NCBI GenBank assembly: GCA_038227045.1
Contig: JBBRQD010000029.1
Coordinates: forward strand, 1-55,314
DNA length: 55,314 nucleotides
DNA from: JANXLS01 sp038227045
GTDB taxonomy: Bacteria; Planctomycetota; SZUA-567; H5-PLA8
Direction of reading: 5' to 3'
In this document: positions 17,484-26,040 of the stretch, in pieces
Layout of the letters: each line of letters begins with the position of its first letter
Numbering within the stretch: the stretch's first letter is position 1
The notes under the pieces: model-generated
Database searches by the model: none
What the model saw: only the letters and a program-made list of their open reading frames with translations
What the model was told of the DNA's origin: nothing
Program-made: the position numbers and the translations under genes

Positions 17484-17508
17484 AACGCGGATGGGCGCGG
17501 ATGGAAAT
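17484..17508. repeat. Dispersed GCGGATGGGCGCGGATGG repeat in the dehydrogenase leader
   Basis: The 5' leader of the alcohol dehydrogenase gene consists of the word TAAACGCGGATGGGCGCGGA and its continuation, related to those at 1755 and 26041. It supplies a spurious upstream in-frame ATG at 17491. Confidence 0.45.
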
Positions 17509-17511
17509 GGT

Positions 17512-18534
17512 ATGAAAACAATTACGCTTGAGAGACCAGGGACATTTGCATTTAGCGACACCGCCGCGCCCGACGCGCCACGTCCGGGGGAAGCGCTCGT
17601 GCGCGTGCGCCGTGTGGGCGTCTGCGGAACGGATTTTCATGCGTATCGGGGGAAACAGCCTTTCTTCACGTTTCCACGCATCCTTGGGCACGAACTAGGT
17701 GTTGAGGTCGTCGAAGTCAACGATCCGTCGTCCACACTCAAGGCCGGCGACCGCTGCTGTATCGAGCCGTATTTGAATTGCGGGAAATGCGTGGCGTGCC
17801 GGCGTGGGCGGACGAATTGCTGCACCACGCTGAAGTGCCTGGGAGTGCACACTGACGGCGGCATGCGCGAAATCATCCGCATCCCGACGCGCAAATTGCA
17901 CAAATCGGAAACACTGACGCTGGATCAATTGGCGCTTGTTGAGACGCTGGGCATCGGCGCGCATGCGGTGAATCGCGCGAAGCTGGAGGCCGGCGAGACG
18001 GTGCTAGTGATCGGTGCGGGCCCGATTGGACTGTCGGTCATGCAATTCGCGCAACTCGCCAAAGTCAAATTGATCGTCATGGACGTCAGCGCGTCGCGGC
18101 TTGAATTCTGCAAGAAGCAGTGCAAGATCGACATGGCGATTCAGGCCGGGAGCATCGACAAGGCGTTCGACGAATTGAAAGCCGCGACGAACGGCGATCT
18201 GCCGACGGCGGTCTTTGACGCGACGGGAAATGTCAATTCAATGATGAACGCATTCCGCTGCACCGCTCACAGCGGACGGCTGATTTTCGTCGGTCTGGTG
18301 CTCGGCGACGTCACCTTCAGCGATCCCGATTTTCACCGCCGCGAGCTGACGCTGCTGGCGACGCGCAACTCCACCGCCGCTGATTTCCAGCGCGTCATCG
18401 GACTGATCGAATCCGGAGAAGTCGACACGACGCCGTGGATCACGCACCGCTCGACAGTGGACGCCATGATCGGGCAATTCGACACGTGGCTGAAACCGGA
18501 GAGCGGGTGTATCAAGGCGCTTGTGGAGTTCTAG
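17512..18534 (+). CDS. Zinc-dependent alcohol (polyol) dehydrogenase, MDR family
   Basis: The 340-residue protein is a medium-chain zinc dehydrogenase. Catalytic zinc ligands are Cys38 (GVCGTDFHAYRG), His60 and Glu61 (ILGHELG). The structural zinc lobe is Cys90, Cys93, Cys96 and Cys104. The NAD-binding motif VIGAGPIGLS follows at about 152-161. Such enzymes oxidise sugar alcohols, threonine, galactonate or similar substrates in the cytosol; the pattern resembles the L-galactonate/sorbitol/threonine dehydrogenase subgroup, but the substrate cannot be settled. The chosen ATG follows a GGAAATGGT stretch, whereas the upstream ATG lies in a dispersed repeat. It is probably transcribed with the upstream flavoprotein gene. 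Confidence 0.92.
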   Translation: MKTITLERPGTFAFSDTAAPDAPRPGEALVRVRRVGVCGTDFHAYRGKQPFFTFPRILGHELGVEVVEVNDPSSTLKAGDRCCIEPYLNCGKCVACRRGRTNCCTTLKCLGVHTDGGMREIIRIPTRKLHKSETLTLDQLALVETLGIGAHAVNRAKLEAGETVLVIGAGPIGLSVMQFAQLAKVKLIVMDVSASRLEFCKKQCKIDMAIQAGSIDKAFDELKAATNGDLPTAVFDATGNVNSMMNAFRCTAHSGRLIFVGLVLGDVTFSDPDFHRRELTLLATRNSTAADFQRVIGLIESGEVDTTPWITHRSTVDAMIGQFDTWLKPESGCIKALVEF

Positions 18535-18628
18535 GAGGGGCTAGGGATTAGGGATTGGGGGCTAGGGAACGGCTTCTTAATCCCTGCAGTTTTCTGTTCC
18601 CTAACCCCTAATCCCTAGCCCCTAGCTA
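18535..18628. repeat. Hyphenated palindromic repeat of CTAGGGATTAGGGATT words
   Basis: Arms at about 18537-18570 and 18596-18626 are near-perfect reverse complements built from repeated GGGATTAGGGATT and GGGGCTAGGGA words. They fill the whole gap between the alcohol dehydrogenase and saccharopine-like genes. It could form a long hairpin in mRNA and so end or insulate transcription. Confidence 0.7.
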
Positions 18629-18631
18629 CCT

Positions 18632-19699
18632 ATGAAAACGGCCATTGTGTTCGGCGGTTGCGGGACGTTTGGATCGATTGTCGCGCGGGATCTTGCGCGC
18701 CTGGGCGTGCGGGTGGCCATTGCCGGTCGCGATCGGGCGCGCAATGAACGCATTGCGGCTGAACTCGGTGCGCCGCATTTTGCGATTGCCTGCGATTTGA
18801 CACAGAGCGATTCGTGCCGCGCGGCGCTGAATGCGTGCGGCGGAGCGGATGCGGTGGCCGTCAATTGCGCGGGGCCGTTTTCGCGTCTGGGTTCCGCGCT
18901 GCTCGATACGTGTGTTGAACTCGGCTGCCATTATTGCGACATCAACGACGACCGCGTGTATTTCAAGCGCGTCCGCGGTATGAGCGCTGCGTTTGCGTCG
19001 CGCGGATTGGTGGCGGCCTGCGGCTGCGCGAGTTTGCCGGCAATTTCCGGTGCGCTGGCGGTGATGCTTCGCGGTTCGGGAACGCCGCCCGAACGCGCGC
19101 GCGCGACGTTGTTCATCGGCAATAAAAATCCGAAAGGTTTTGCGGCAATCGACTCGGCAGTTGAATCGCTCAACCGACCCATCGCCGCGCCGCAGGGCGT
19201 CTTGCGCGGATTTCGCGATGGCGAAACGATTCCCGTGCCGAAACCATTCGGTTCGCGCAACGCATACAATTTCGAAAGCCCGGAATACGATCTGTTTCCC
19301 GAGTTGCTCGGCGTGTCGTCGGTTTCAGTAAAAGTGGGATTCGAAATGCGGCTGGCGAATTGGACGTTCAACGCGCTCGCGCATTTTCCGCCGGGCCTGT
19401 TCGGAGCGCGGTTCGCAAAGCTGCTGTACTGGCTGGGAAAATGTTCGCCACCCGTCGGCTGTTCCGGCGGCGCGGTTGTCACCGAACTTTTTTGGAGCGA
19501 CGGCCGGGTCCGCGTGGGTTCGGTGTCGTCGCCTGAACACGGCCAGCGCATGGCGGTGCTGCCGTGCGTTTTTGCAGCGTTCGATCTCTGTTCGAATGCG
19601 GAACCCAAAAGCGGCGCGTGGACGGCATACGAATTCCTGGGCGCAGAAAATATGCTCGAACGAATCAAGGCGGAACGATTCGAAATTTCAATAACCTGA
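18632..19699 (+). CDS. Saccharopine dehydrogenase-like NAD(P)-binding protein
   Basis: This 355-residue protein begins with an excellent Rossmann motif (AIVFGGCGTFGSIVARDLA). It then shows the family pattern of VNCAGPFSRLGSALLDTC, CHYCDINDD and a conserved AACGCASLPAISG loop. These match the short saccharopine-dehydrogenase/trans-acting enoyl reductase-like group. The exact substrate is unknown; relatives reduce or oxidise small metabolites or modify polyketide lipids. No signal peptide is present, so it is cytoplasmic. It starts immediately after a palindromic repeat and converges on the TPR gene, with another dispersed repeat between their stop codons. Confidence 0.82.
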   Translation: MKTAIVFGGCGTFGSIVARDLARLGVRVAIAGRDRARNERIAAELGAPHFAIACDLTQSDSCRAALNACGGADAVAVNCAGPFSRLGSALLDTCVELGCHYCDINDDRVYFKRVRGMSAAFASRGLVAACGCASLPAISGALAVMLRGSGTPPERARATLFIGNKNPKGFAAIDSAVESLNRPIAAPQGVLRGFRDGETIPVPKPFGSRNAYNFESPEYDLFPELLGVSSVSVKVGFEMRLANWTFNALAHFPPGLFGARFAKLLYWLGKCSPPVGCSGGAVVTELFWSDGRVRVGSVSSPEHGQRMAVLPCVFAAFDLCSNAEPKSGAWTAYEFLGAENMLERIKAERFEISIT

Positions 19700-19728
19700 A
19701 ACTTGAAACCTGGAACCTGAAACCGTCG
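19693..19728. repeat. Dispersed CCTGAAACTTGAAACC repeat
   Basis: The word array AACCTGAAACTTGAAACCTG and its continuation fills the space between two convergent stop codons. It is the reverse-complement relative of the array at 3389-3421. Confidence 0.55.
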
Positions 19729-20952
19729 TTACCGATGCGCGTGGAACTTGACGTAGTAGGGATTCAACTCCTGGGCTTTCCGGACCATGTCGCGGCTTGA
19801 GGGCAGGTCGTCGGCGCGAAAATAAATCATTGATGCGTGATAGTAGAGGTGCGAATCGCGCGTGCCAAAGGCCAGCGCTTTTTTGATGGTCTGTGCGGCT
19901 TCCTTGAAGTCGCCTTTGCCATAGAGCGCCCACGCCAGGCAGTCGAGCGCATAGACGCCCTGCCGCACGTCGTAATCCTTGCGCGCCCAGCGCAATGCTT
20001 CGTCCGGCAGTTTGCGCGAGTCCGAATACAGCCCGGCGAGGTGGTGGTAGTAGTGGACATTGTCTTCGTTGACCGACTCAAGATACATGCCGGCGGCTTT
20101 TAAAATCAGCGGCTCTGCTTTTTCGGGCTTGGCCGCGAAGGCCCAGAGATCGCCCAGCGCCTGATAGGTTTCAGGGCGCGGCGAAAGCGCCAGCGCTTTA
20201 TCGTACAGCGCGGCGGCCTCGTCGAACTTGTCCTGCGCGCCGCGCAATTCAGCCAAGTGCTCCAGCGGCAGATTGCCCCCGGGATTCGTTTTGATGGCGT
20301 CTTGATAGTACTCCTCGGCCTGTTCGAATTTTCCAATTCTGAAATACGTGTAGCCCAATTGGACCTGGCACCAGGCGATATGCGCCGACACCCGGATTTT
20401 GCGTTCCGCGTCGTCGAGCGCCTGTTTCTGGAATTCGATCGCCGCGGGGATATCGCCTTTCATGAATTGCAGGTTCGCCCAGCGCGAATAGGAGAACATG
20501 CTTGGGGCCAGTTCCAGCGCCTTCAGATAATTGCTTTCGCAATTTCCGAAGTCGCCCAATTCCAAATAACAGTCACCGAGAATGCCAAAGGAGAAGGGGT
20601 CGTCGGGCAACAGTTTCTTCGCGTCTTCGATTAAGGCCATGGCATCTCGGAAGCGATGCTGCATGCAATAGACATAGGAGAGCCAGTTCATGGCTTGAGT
20701 GTGCTGGGGCTTTGCGGCCAGCGACTTCTTCAGCGCCTTTTCGGCCTTTTTTAGATAGGAAAGATTGCCGCTTTCGCGCGCTTTTTGCAGATACGCCTCG
20801 CCGAGTTTCTCAGGTGCCAAGAAATCGGAGGCGTCGCGTTCCGCGCGCTGCGCCCAAAAGTCGATCTCCAAGTCCACCGGATTGTTCGTTTCTGCAGACT
20901 TGGCGCTCGACAGGCAAAGCGCAATATGAAACAACATCGCGATCTTCTTCAT
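19729..20952 (-). CDS. Secreted tetratricopeptide-repeat protein
   Basis: The 407-residue protein has a signal peptide (MKKIAMLFHIALCLSSAKSA) followed by about eight tetratricopeptide units. Characteristic helix pairs include AEKALKKSLAAKPQHTQAMN, YLELGDFGNCESNYLKALEL and YFRIGKFEQAEEYYQDAIK. TPR arrays form protein-binding superhelices, here probably in the periplasm. A ribosome site AAGGA lies just before the ATG. No enzymatic domain is seen, and the partner cannot be deduced. The upstream neighbour on the same strand is the DUF4331 gene, separated by a terminator, so it is likely transcribed independently. Confidence 0.86.
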   Translation of the reverse strand: MKKIAMLFHIALCLSSAKSAETNNPVDLEIDFWAQRAERDASDFLAPEKLGEAYLQKARESGNLSYLKKAEKALKKSLAAKPQHTQAMNWLSYVYCMQHRFRDAMALIEDAKKLLPDDPFSFGILGDCYLELGDFGNCESNYLKALELAPSMFSYSRWANLQFMKGDIPAAIEFQKQALDDAERKIRVSAHIAWCQVQLGYTYFRIGKFEQAEEYYQDAIKTNPGGNLPLEHLAELRGAQDKFDEAAALYDKALALSPRPETYQALGDLWAFAAKPEKAEPLILKAAGMYLESVNEDNVHYYHHLAGLYSDSRKLPDEALRWARKDYDVRQGVYALDCLAWALYGKGDFKEAAQTIKKALAFGTRDSHLYYHASMIYFRADDLPSSRDMVRKAQELNPYYVKFHAHR

Positions 20953-20983
20953 GTCTTTCCTTTGCGCACACGTTCAAATGAAA

Positions 20984-21005
20984 GACGCCAGGCGAAGCTG
21001 GCGTC
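20984..21005 (-). terminator. Intrinsic terminator of the DUF4331 gene
   Basis: An eight-base perfect stem (20984-20991 with 20998-21005) has a six-base loop. On the minus strand it is followed by a T-rich tail (TTTCATTTG). It lies about 45 bases past the stop codon of the DUF4331 gene. Confidence 0.62.
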
Positions 21006-21050
21006 CTTCCGTGATCATAGACTTCATTCGAACACGCCATTTACACCCAA

Positions 21051-22319
21051 TTAGTTTCGCGGCTGGACGCCTTCGTGGGCCGTATGCGGCTTGGCAAAGA
21101 ACGGGAAGACGGTCAAGAACGGAACGTCGTTGGTCGTCGGGTTCACGCCGGTGATCGCGCCCTTGGTCAGGACGTTTACTTCCACCGAAATCACATCGTC
21201 TTGCGGACGACGTCCGTTCAGCTTCAAACTCAGCGTACCCGCTGAATCATAGCCGCCCGAAATCCCATCCGTCGCATTCGTGACGTCAAGCGTGAGCACG
21301 TCCGGCAACAGAATATCGGCAACGGCCGCTGCCTGCGCCGCATCTCCTCCATTGATCGGCAGGATGTGGTTGATGACGTCCGTGCGGAAAAGATCCTTGT
21401 CCTGGCTGGGGATAGCGAGATTGAACGCATCTTTGTGTTCCGGGAAGACCAGCACGGTGTTGATCCCAGGAAGGCCATTGCGGTCGAACTGCGCAAAGGT
21501 CTTCGAACCGGTATGGGGTGCTGTTGGCATTTCGCCCTTTTTAGTTTTGAACGTGCGCTTCTCGCTGGTGAACACATTCGTCGTGCCCCAAACTTTGATC
21601 GTATTGCCGTTGCTGCCCTTCAAGAGCGCCGAAGGCAATTCGATCGCAATGACGGACACATTGACGCCTGCGAAGAAGTCCACTTTGGAAAATCCGCGGG
21701 CCGGAACGTAGGTTTTTCCCACGGGGTCGCGCAGAAAACCCAGAATGGCGGTCGAATCGAAGAAGAACGGATCGTCGCGCGCACCGGCAAATGCGGTGAT
21801 GCCCGAGCTGGCATCGGTAAATGTATTGGGGGTGTCCGTGCTGCGGTTGTCGATCATTCCGGAGAACGTCGTTCCCGAAGTCAAGACGGTGTTCACCGGG
21901 CCGGTCTTGCTGGGCTTTGCAGGACCGCGAACCGTGAATTTCTGCGCTGGATTTGATGCTGTGTTCAGGTTGAAATCCGGATGTGCCGGGTCGGGCGGGC
22001 CAACGATGTCCGGTTGATCGAATGTCACCTGAATGACCAAGTCTTCCGTGGCATCGCCGGTGTTGTCGATCTTGAACTGGTACAGCGCGTCGGGAGAGAA
22101 CGTCTGGTTGATGCCGGGGGCGGTAAACGGATTCACCGTCATCGCCAGCACAACCTTAGATGTATCGTTCGGGTCGACGAACGCGTAAACGTCGTTGATG
22201 TCCACCGCCGGATCGTTGATCAATCCCGGAGCGTCGCGGTGATCGGCGCCTGTGGTCAAGACCAGCACCAGCGGCAGTACCAGAAGAGCCAAGAGCCTGA
22301 ATTTCGACTTTACAAACAT
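21051..22319 (-). CDS. DUF4331 family exported protein
   Basis: The 422-residue protein has a signal peptide (FRLLALLVLPLVLVLTTG) followed directly by the family signature ADHRDAPGLINDPAVDINDVYAF, split here only for brevity. Further matches are the LAMTVNPFTAPG and IAIELPSALL segments. DUF4331 proteins are secreted beta-rich proteins of unknown biochemical role, common in environmental bacteria. The HRD and D-rich loops suggest metal binding, which is inference. An AAGGGA ribosome site precedes the ATG. It stands alone with its own terminator; the upstream 238 bases contain no gene. Confidence 0.9.
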   Translation of the reverse strand: MFVKSKFRLLALLVLPLVLVLTTGADHRDAPGLINDPAVDINDVYAFVDPNDTSKVVLAMTVNPFTAPGINQTFSPDALYQFKIDNTGDATEDLVIQVTFDQPDIVGPPDPAHPDFNLNTASNPAQKFTVRGPAKPSKTGPVNTVLTSGTTFSGMIDNRSTDTPNTFTDASSGITAFAGARDDPFFFDSTAILGFLRDPVGKTYVPARGFSKVDFFAGVNVSVIAIELPSALLKGSNGNTIKVWGTTNVFTSEKRTFKTKKGEMPTAPHTGSKTFAQFDRNGLPGINTVLVFPEHKDAFNLAIPSQDKDLFRTDVINHILPINGGDAAQAAAVADILLPDVLTLDVTNATDGISGGYDSAGTLSLKLNGRRPQDDVISVEVNVLTKGAITGVNPTTNDVPFLTVFPFFAKPHTAHEGVQPRN

Positions 22320-22557
22320 TGCAATGTCCCTTTCAAAAATGGATCTAAATCTTCCGCAACGTCAATGATTACTACGAACCAATCGCTTACCGTTGACGCA
22401 AAATATTCTTAATTTTGCATGCGAAAGTTTTGGATTGTACGGAATTGGCATTAGGGCTGTACGCAGAATGGGAAGATAGCGATCTTGCGCCTGAAACGCA
22501 AACGCAATTTCTGAAATAAACGCAGGCTAAATGTTCAAAAGAACTGGGTGCGGGTAT

Positions 22558-22968
22558 TTACGATTTGCGATTGCGGAACTGGTACGTGCCGTCCATCCGC
22601 CCGCTCCAATTTTCGGCCCGCGTAATGCCTGAAAAAGTACCCGCCTCGCCACCGCCCGACAAGGTGAGTTTATAGGCGTCCGTGGCCAGGCCGGGTTCGG
22701 CTTCGTGGCCTTCAAATTCGACGTCGAACCCCTGCACCGCGCCGTGCACCCATTCGGTGGCGAAATAGCTGGCGGACTGGCCGGCGACTTTGTACGCCCG
22801 CCAATAAATCGCGCCGTCCGCCGCGCCGTTTTTTTCGATATAAATGGTGGCCCGAAAACCGAACTCGCTCCCCGGCTTCTCCCACCGGCCGGACAAAAAC
22901 AGCACCCGAAAATCGTATTCCGACGTTTGGGTTGATTCGACGATTTTGGTTTTTAGACTGGTCGACAT
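22558..22968 (-). CDS. Small hypothetical beta-rich protein
   Basis: The 136-residue protein is not recognised. It is predicted to be soluble and rich in alternating hydrophobic/polar strands (DFRVLFLSGRWEKPG, GFRATIYIEKNG, YKLTLSGGGEAGTFSG, WSGRMDGTYQF), as in a small beta-barrel or lipocalin-like fold. It has no signal peptide. The ATG has a good AGGAG site seven bases upstream; a longer open frame begins at 23016 but lacks support. The gene is single, flanked by a palindromic repeat on its 5' side and a gap before DUF4331. The repeated glycine-strand pattern suggests ligand or polysaccharide binding, but no function can be assigned. Confidence 0.62.
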   Translation of the reverse strand: MSTSLKTKIVESTQTSEYDFRVLFLSGRWEKPGSEFGFRATIYIEKNGAADGAIYWRAYKVAGQSASYFATEWVHGAVQGFDVEFEGHEAEPGLATDAYKLTLSGGGEAGTFSGITRAENWSGRMDGTYQFRNRKS

Positions 22969-23075
22969 GCGTGGGCTCCTTCTGGACTTCCGGCACTGAT
23001 TCACGGCCGGCGGCAAATTCTCACGAACATATAGACTCCGTTGGCGGGAATTTATTTAATGAAAATTGACGGACT

Positions 23076-23156
23076 CCAGAGCCGCGCACGTTAGTAAGCG
23101 GCTTTATTTGCGTGGCAAGACAGTTCTTGGCCGCTTACTTACGTGCGTGGCTCTGG
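23076..23156. repeat. 26-bp imperfect inverted repeat element (MITE/REP-like)
   Basis: Arms at 23076-23101 and 23131-23156 match at 24 of 26 positions when one is reverse-complemented, with a 29-base spacer. The arms contain CCAGAGCC, GCACGT and GTAAGCGG blocks. The element lies between the small hypothetical gene and the FGE-like gene and has no reading frame. It looks like a non-autonomous mobile or REP-type element. Confidence 0.75.
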
Positions 23157-23172
23157 CGGCACGGGCGCGCGA

Positions 23173-24777
23173 TTACTCCAAATCCTTGACGCATCGGAAA
23201 CCGACGCAGTTTTCGCGGGTATCGGGCTTTTTGTATTGAATCGCGGCGCAGCGTGACAATTCGACGGAGCCGTCCAGAAAGCAGGCACCTTTTAAAGCGC
23301 GGAAGATGCGGTCGCCCTGGCGGCGCGCGGTGCTGGTCCATTCGAGCACGTTGCCGGCCGTGTCGAGCACGCCGTAGGGGCTGGCACCCTGGTGAAAACT
23401 TCCGGCGGGCGCGGTTTCCTTGACGGACTCTTTTCCCGGCGCGCTGTTGATGCCGTTGGCGCGCAATTTCCCGGTGTTGGCCACGTAGTCGTTGCCATAA
23501 GGAAACTTGCGGCCGTCCTTGCCGCGGGCTGCTTTTTCCCATTCGTAAACAGTCGGCAGCCTCTTGCCGTGGTGATCGGCATACTCTTCGGCTTCGCGCC
23601 AGGTGATATTGACCACGGGATGCTTGTCGTATTTCAATCCGCGCGAGCCGGGGCCTTCGGGAACGGGGTCGCGTTTGAGCTCTTTTAAAAATTCGCGGTA
23701 GTCCCGTTCCGTCACCGGCGTGATGTCGATGGCGAACGCTCGCAGCGTGCGCGGCGATTTCTTTTCGCCGGAAAGATACTGGCCCGCCTCGACGAGCGTC
23801 ATGCCGGAAGGGATGGCGATTTTCGGGGCTCCCGCTTCAGTGGGCGGCGCAAACAAAGCCAGGGCGGCATTGTCGTCGTGATCGAGCGAGACACGGATCA
23901 GTTTCTTCAGCGCCGCGCGGAATTTGGCCAGCGTGGTGAAGCGGCTCGCGGGCAGCGGTCGGAGGCATTTGGCCAGCATCGCGCTGAATTCCTTCGGCAG
24001 CGCGGCGGCGCGCGGATCGCGTTTAAATTCCTTGAATGCGATGTCCTGTACGGATAAGCGCTGCCAGCCCTGCGGTAGAATGGCCGCGCCGGCGTCGCTC
24101 GAATTTGGATCGAAAAGCAGCGCCAGCGCCACGCGCGCGATGCCGAAGACCAGCGCGGGTTCGCCGCAGGGGCGTCCGGCAACGGCTTCGGGCGCGGCAT
24201 AAAACGTCCAGTAGGGCGGGGCGATCGACGGCGCGGGCGGAGCGCTGTGGGTCGAGAAAAGCAGACGCGAGCCATCGGACGCCAAGCTGGTGGCTTTGGG
24301 ATTCAGCAGCGCCGCCGCGGCTCTGCAAAAATCGCCTGATCCCTTTGGCTTGGCGGATGCCGCCATGGCGTACAGGCGTTCGAGCACCGCCGCTAAATGC
24401 GAAATGAGTTTCAACACACCGCTTACGGCCGGGGGCGCGGATTCCTTGCGGGGGGCGTCAAGAGGCGTCGCAGGTGTGGCTTCCAGCAAGGCCACGCCGC
24501 CGGTTTCCGGCGCGCCACGCCATTCGACATCGCCCAGCAATGGCAGTTTGACGTGCGTTTCGGAATTTAACGCAGCCGCGCCGCGCCGCACGACCGCGAG
24601 CAAGTCGCCGAGCGCGAAGCGGCCGGAGGGTTCGAGCGAAAGCAGCAGATGCGTGGCGTGGGCAGCGGAGTCCGGGGCGCCTGCGTTCAGCGGCGCCAGC
24701 CATGCGCTGCGCGACGGCTCGGTTTCCACGCGCACCACTCGAAATCGGTCCCACAATATGTCGCCCGGTAAAATCAT
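23173..24777 (-). CDS. Kinase-like domain fused to formylglycine-generating enzyme (SUMF1)-like domain
   Basis: The 534-residue protein has a C-terminal FGE/SUMF1-type domain (about 325-534). It shows the classic elements MTLVEAGQYLSG, PVTERDYREFL, HPVVNITWREAEEYADHHGK, RLPTVYEWEKAARG, PYGVLDTAGNVLEWTST and a terminal CVGFRCV. The N-terminal 300 residues resemble the layout of a serine/threonine kinase domain but show no glycine loop, HRD or DFG motif, so it looks like a pseudokinase (inference). Real FGE oxidises a sulfatase cysteine; most bacterial relatives are lectin-like or unknown. The trimmed start avoids an extension that would run through the next gene's terminator. No signal peptide is evident. 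Confidence 0.8.
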   Translation of the reverse strand: MILPGDILWDRFRVVRVETEPSRSAWLAPLNAGAPDSAAHATHLLLSLEPSGRFALGDLLAVVRRGAAALNSETHVKLPLLGDVEWRGAPETGGVALLEATPATPLDAPRKESAPPAVSGVLKLISHLAAVLERLYAMAASAKPKGSGDFCRAAAALLNPKATSLASDGSRLLFSTHSAPPAPSIAPPYWTFYAAPEAVAGRPCGEPALVFGIARVALALLFDPNSSDAGAAILPQGWQRLSVQDIAFKEFKRDPRAAALPKEFSAMLAKCLRPLPASRFTTLAKFRAALKKLIRVSLDHDDNAALALFAPPTEAGAPKIAIPSGMTLVEAGQYLSGEKKSPRTLRAFAIDITPVTERDYREFLKELKRDPVPEGPGSRGLKYDKHPVVNITWREAEEYADHHGKRLPTVYEWEKAARGKDGRKFPYGNDYVANTGKLRANGINSAPGKESVKETAPAGSFHQGASPYGVLDTAGNVLEWTSTARRQGDRIFRALKGACFLDGSVELSRCAAIQYKKPDTRENCVGFRCVKDLE

Positions 24778-24827
24778 GTTTTTTGTATAGCGCGAACGGC
24801 GCGATTTTGCGCGGGGAAAAATAAAAA

Positions 24828-24854
24828 AGGCGCGGGCAAAAGCTGCCCGCGCCT
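24828..24854 (-). terminator. Intrinsic terminator of the NHL-type propeller gene
   Basis: A perfect 11-base-pair GC-rich stem (24828-24838 with 24844-24854) has a five-base loop. On the minus strand a T-rich tract follows. It is 26 bases downstream of the propeller gene stop. Confidence 0.85.
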
Positions 24855-24879
24855 GTCTAGGATTCACTGAGTGGCCGGT

Positions 24880-25959
24880 TTACGCCAACTTCTTAAGCTT
24901 CGTCACGCGGCCGCAGGGATTGGAAAGCCATTCCGTGATGTAGATGTTGCCGACTTTGTCGTACGTGCAACCATGCGGACAGATGAATTCGCCGTCTTTC
25001 CATTCGGCTTTCGGCGTGCCGTTGTTCCGCCACTTCTTCTTGTCGGGGTTGTCGCCGAGTTTCGCGACGGGCATGTTGTCCTTGTCGAAGATCCACACGA
25101 CGGCGGCCAGATCGGGAATCAGCAAATCCCCGCCGAACGTGTCGAAGTGGCAGGGGCTGCGGAGTTCGTGGGTGATGACGTTGAGCGGCGTGCCGTCGGG
25201 CTTGAAGTAATGCAGGCGGCTGTTGCTGCGATCGGCGACCACGATGAGCGGATCGCCGCTGCGCTTGTCGATGAAGATGCCGTGCGGGCTGTTGAGCTTG
25301 CCGATATCCTTCGATCCGCCGCCGCCGAAAAAGCGCACGAACTTGCCGTCTTTTGTGTACTGATGTACGAACGACGAGCCGTAGCCATCGGCCACATAAA
25401 TGTCGCCGTCTTCGGGCATTAGCGCGATGTTGGTCGGGGAGTAGCCGATGAACGTGTCCTTGCCGTTCTTGTCTTTCCTGGGTGTGGAGTACGCCTCGTG
25501 CTCCTTCGGCGGTCCGTCCAGCTTCCAGATCACTTTGCCCTTGAGATCGGTCTTGACGATCGAGCGCTGGCCGGTGGTGGCGAGGTACAGGAATTCTTCG
25601 GTGCCTTCCTTGCGCAACTGCATGCCGTGCGCGCCGCCCGCGTATTCCTTGCCCCACGCTTCCATGAACTTGCCGTCCGGATCGAAAACGCAGACGGAAT
25701 CGCCTTTGGTATGGTGAATAAACACGCGTCCGTCCGCAACGACCGAGGCGGAATGGACATTTCCAAATAGTTTGCCTTCGGGCAGCTTGGCCCAATCCGA
25801 ATTCCATTCGTACTTGCGGCTGCCTTCGCCGACGATCACCGGGCCATCCGCGCGCAACACGGCGGGTGCCATGCCCACGGCGATCGCGCCAAGGCCAGCG
25901 GCTTTGATGAATTTGCGGCGCGACGCGCCGGTTGATTTTTTCGACTGCTTTTTGTCCAT
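24880..25959 (-). CDS. Tat-exported NHL-type beta-propeller protein
   Basis: The 359-residue protein begins with a twin-arginine signal (SRRKFIKAAGLGAIAVG), so it is exported folded. The rest is a six-bladed propeller with NHL-like strands such as SVCVFDPDGKFMEAWG, PTNIALMPEDGDIYVADGYG, SPHGIFIDKRSGDPLIVVAD and CTYDKVGNIYITEW. Relatives are peptidylglycine-lyase-like or sugar-binding propellers in planctomycetes, but no catalytic metal set is certain. A GGAG site supports the inner ATG over an ATG twelve codons earlier. It is followed by a strong terminator and preceded by a 180-base palindromic repeat, so it is a single-gene unit. Confidence 0.85.
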   Translation of the reverse strand: MDKKQSKKSTGASRRKFIKAAGLGAIAVGMAPAVLRADGPVIVGEGSRKYEWNSDWAKLPEGKLFGNVHSASVVADGRVFIHHTKGDSVCVFDPDGKFMEAWGKEYAGGAHGMQLRKEGTEEFLYLATTGQRSIVKTDLKGKVIWKLDGPPKEHEAYSTPRKDKNGKDTFIGYSPTNIALMPEDGDIYVADGYGSSFVHQYTKDGKFVRFFGGGGSKDIGKLNSPHGIFIDKRSGDPLIVVADRSNSRLHYFKPDGTPLNVITHELRSPCHFDTFGGDLLIPDLAAVVWIFDKDNMPVAKLGDNPDKKKWRNNGTPKAEWKDGEFICPHGCTYDKVGNIYITEWLSNPCGRVTKLKKLA

Positions 25960-26040
25960 ATCGTGATTCTCCAAAATAGGGTCTAGTGAAAGCATACAAT
26001 CCGCTTGCCGAAAGTGCTGTTAAAATACGGCGGGGATTTT

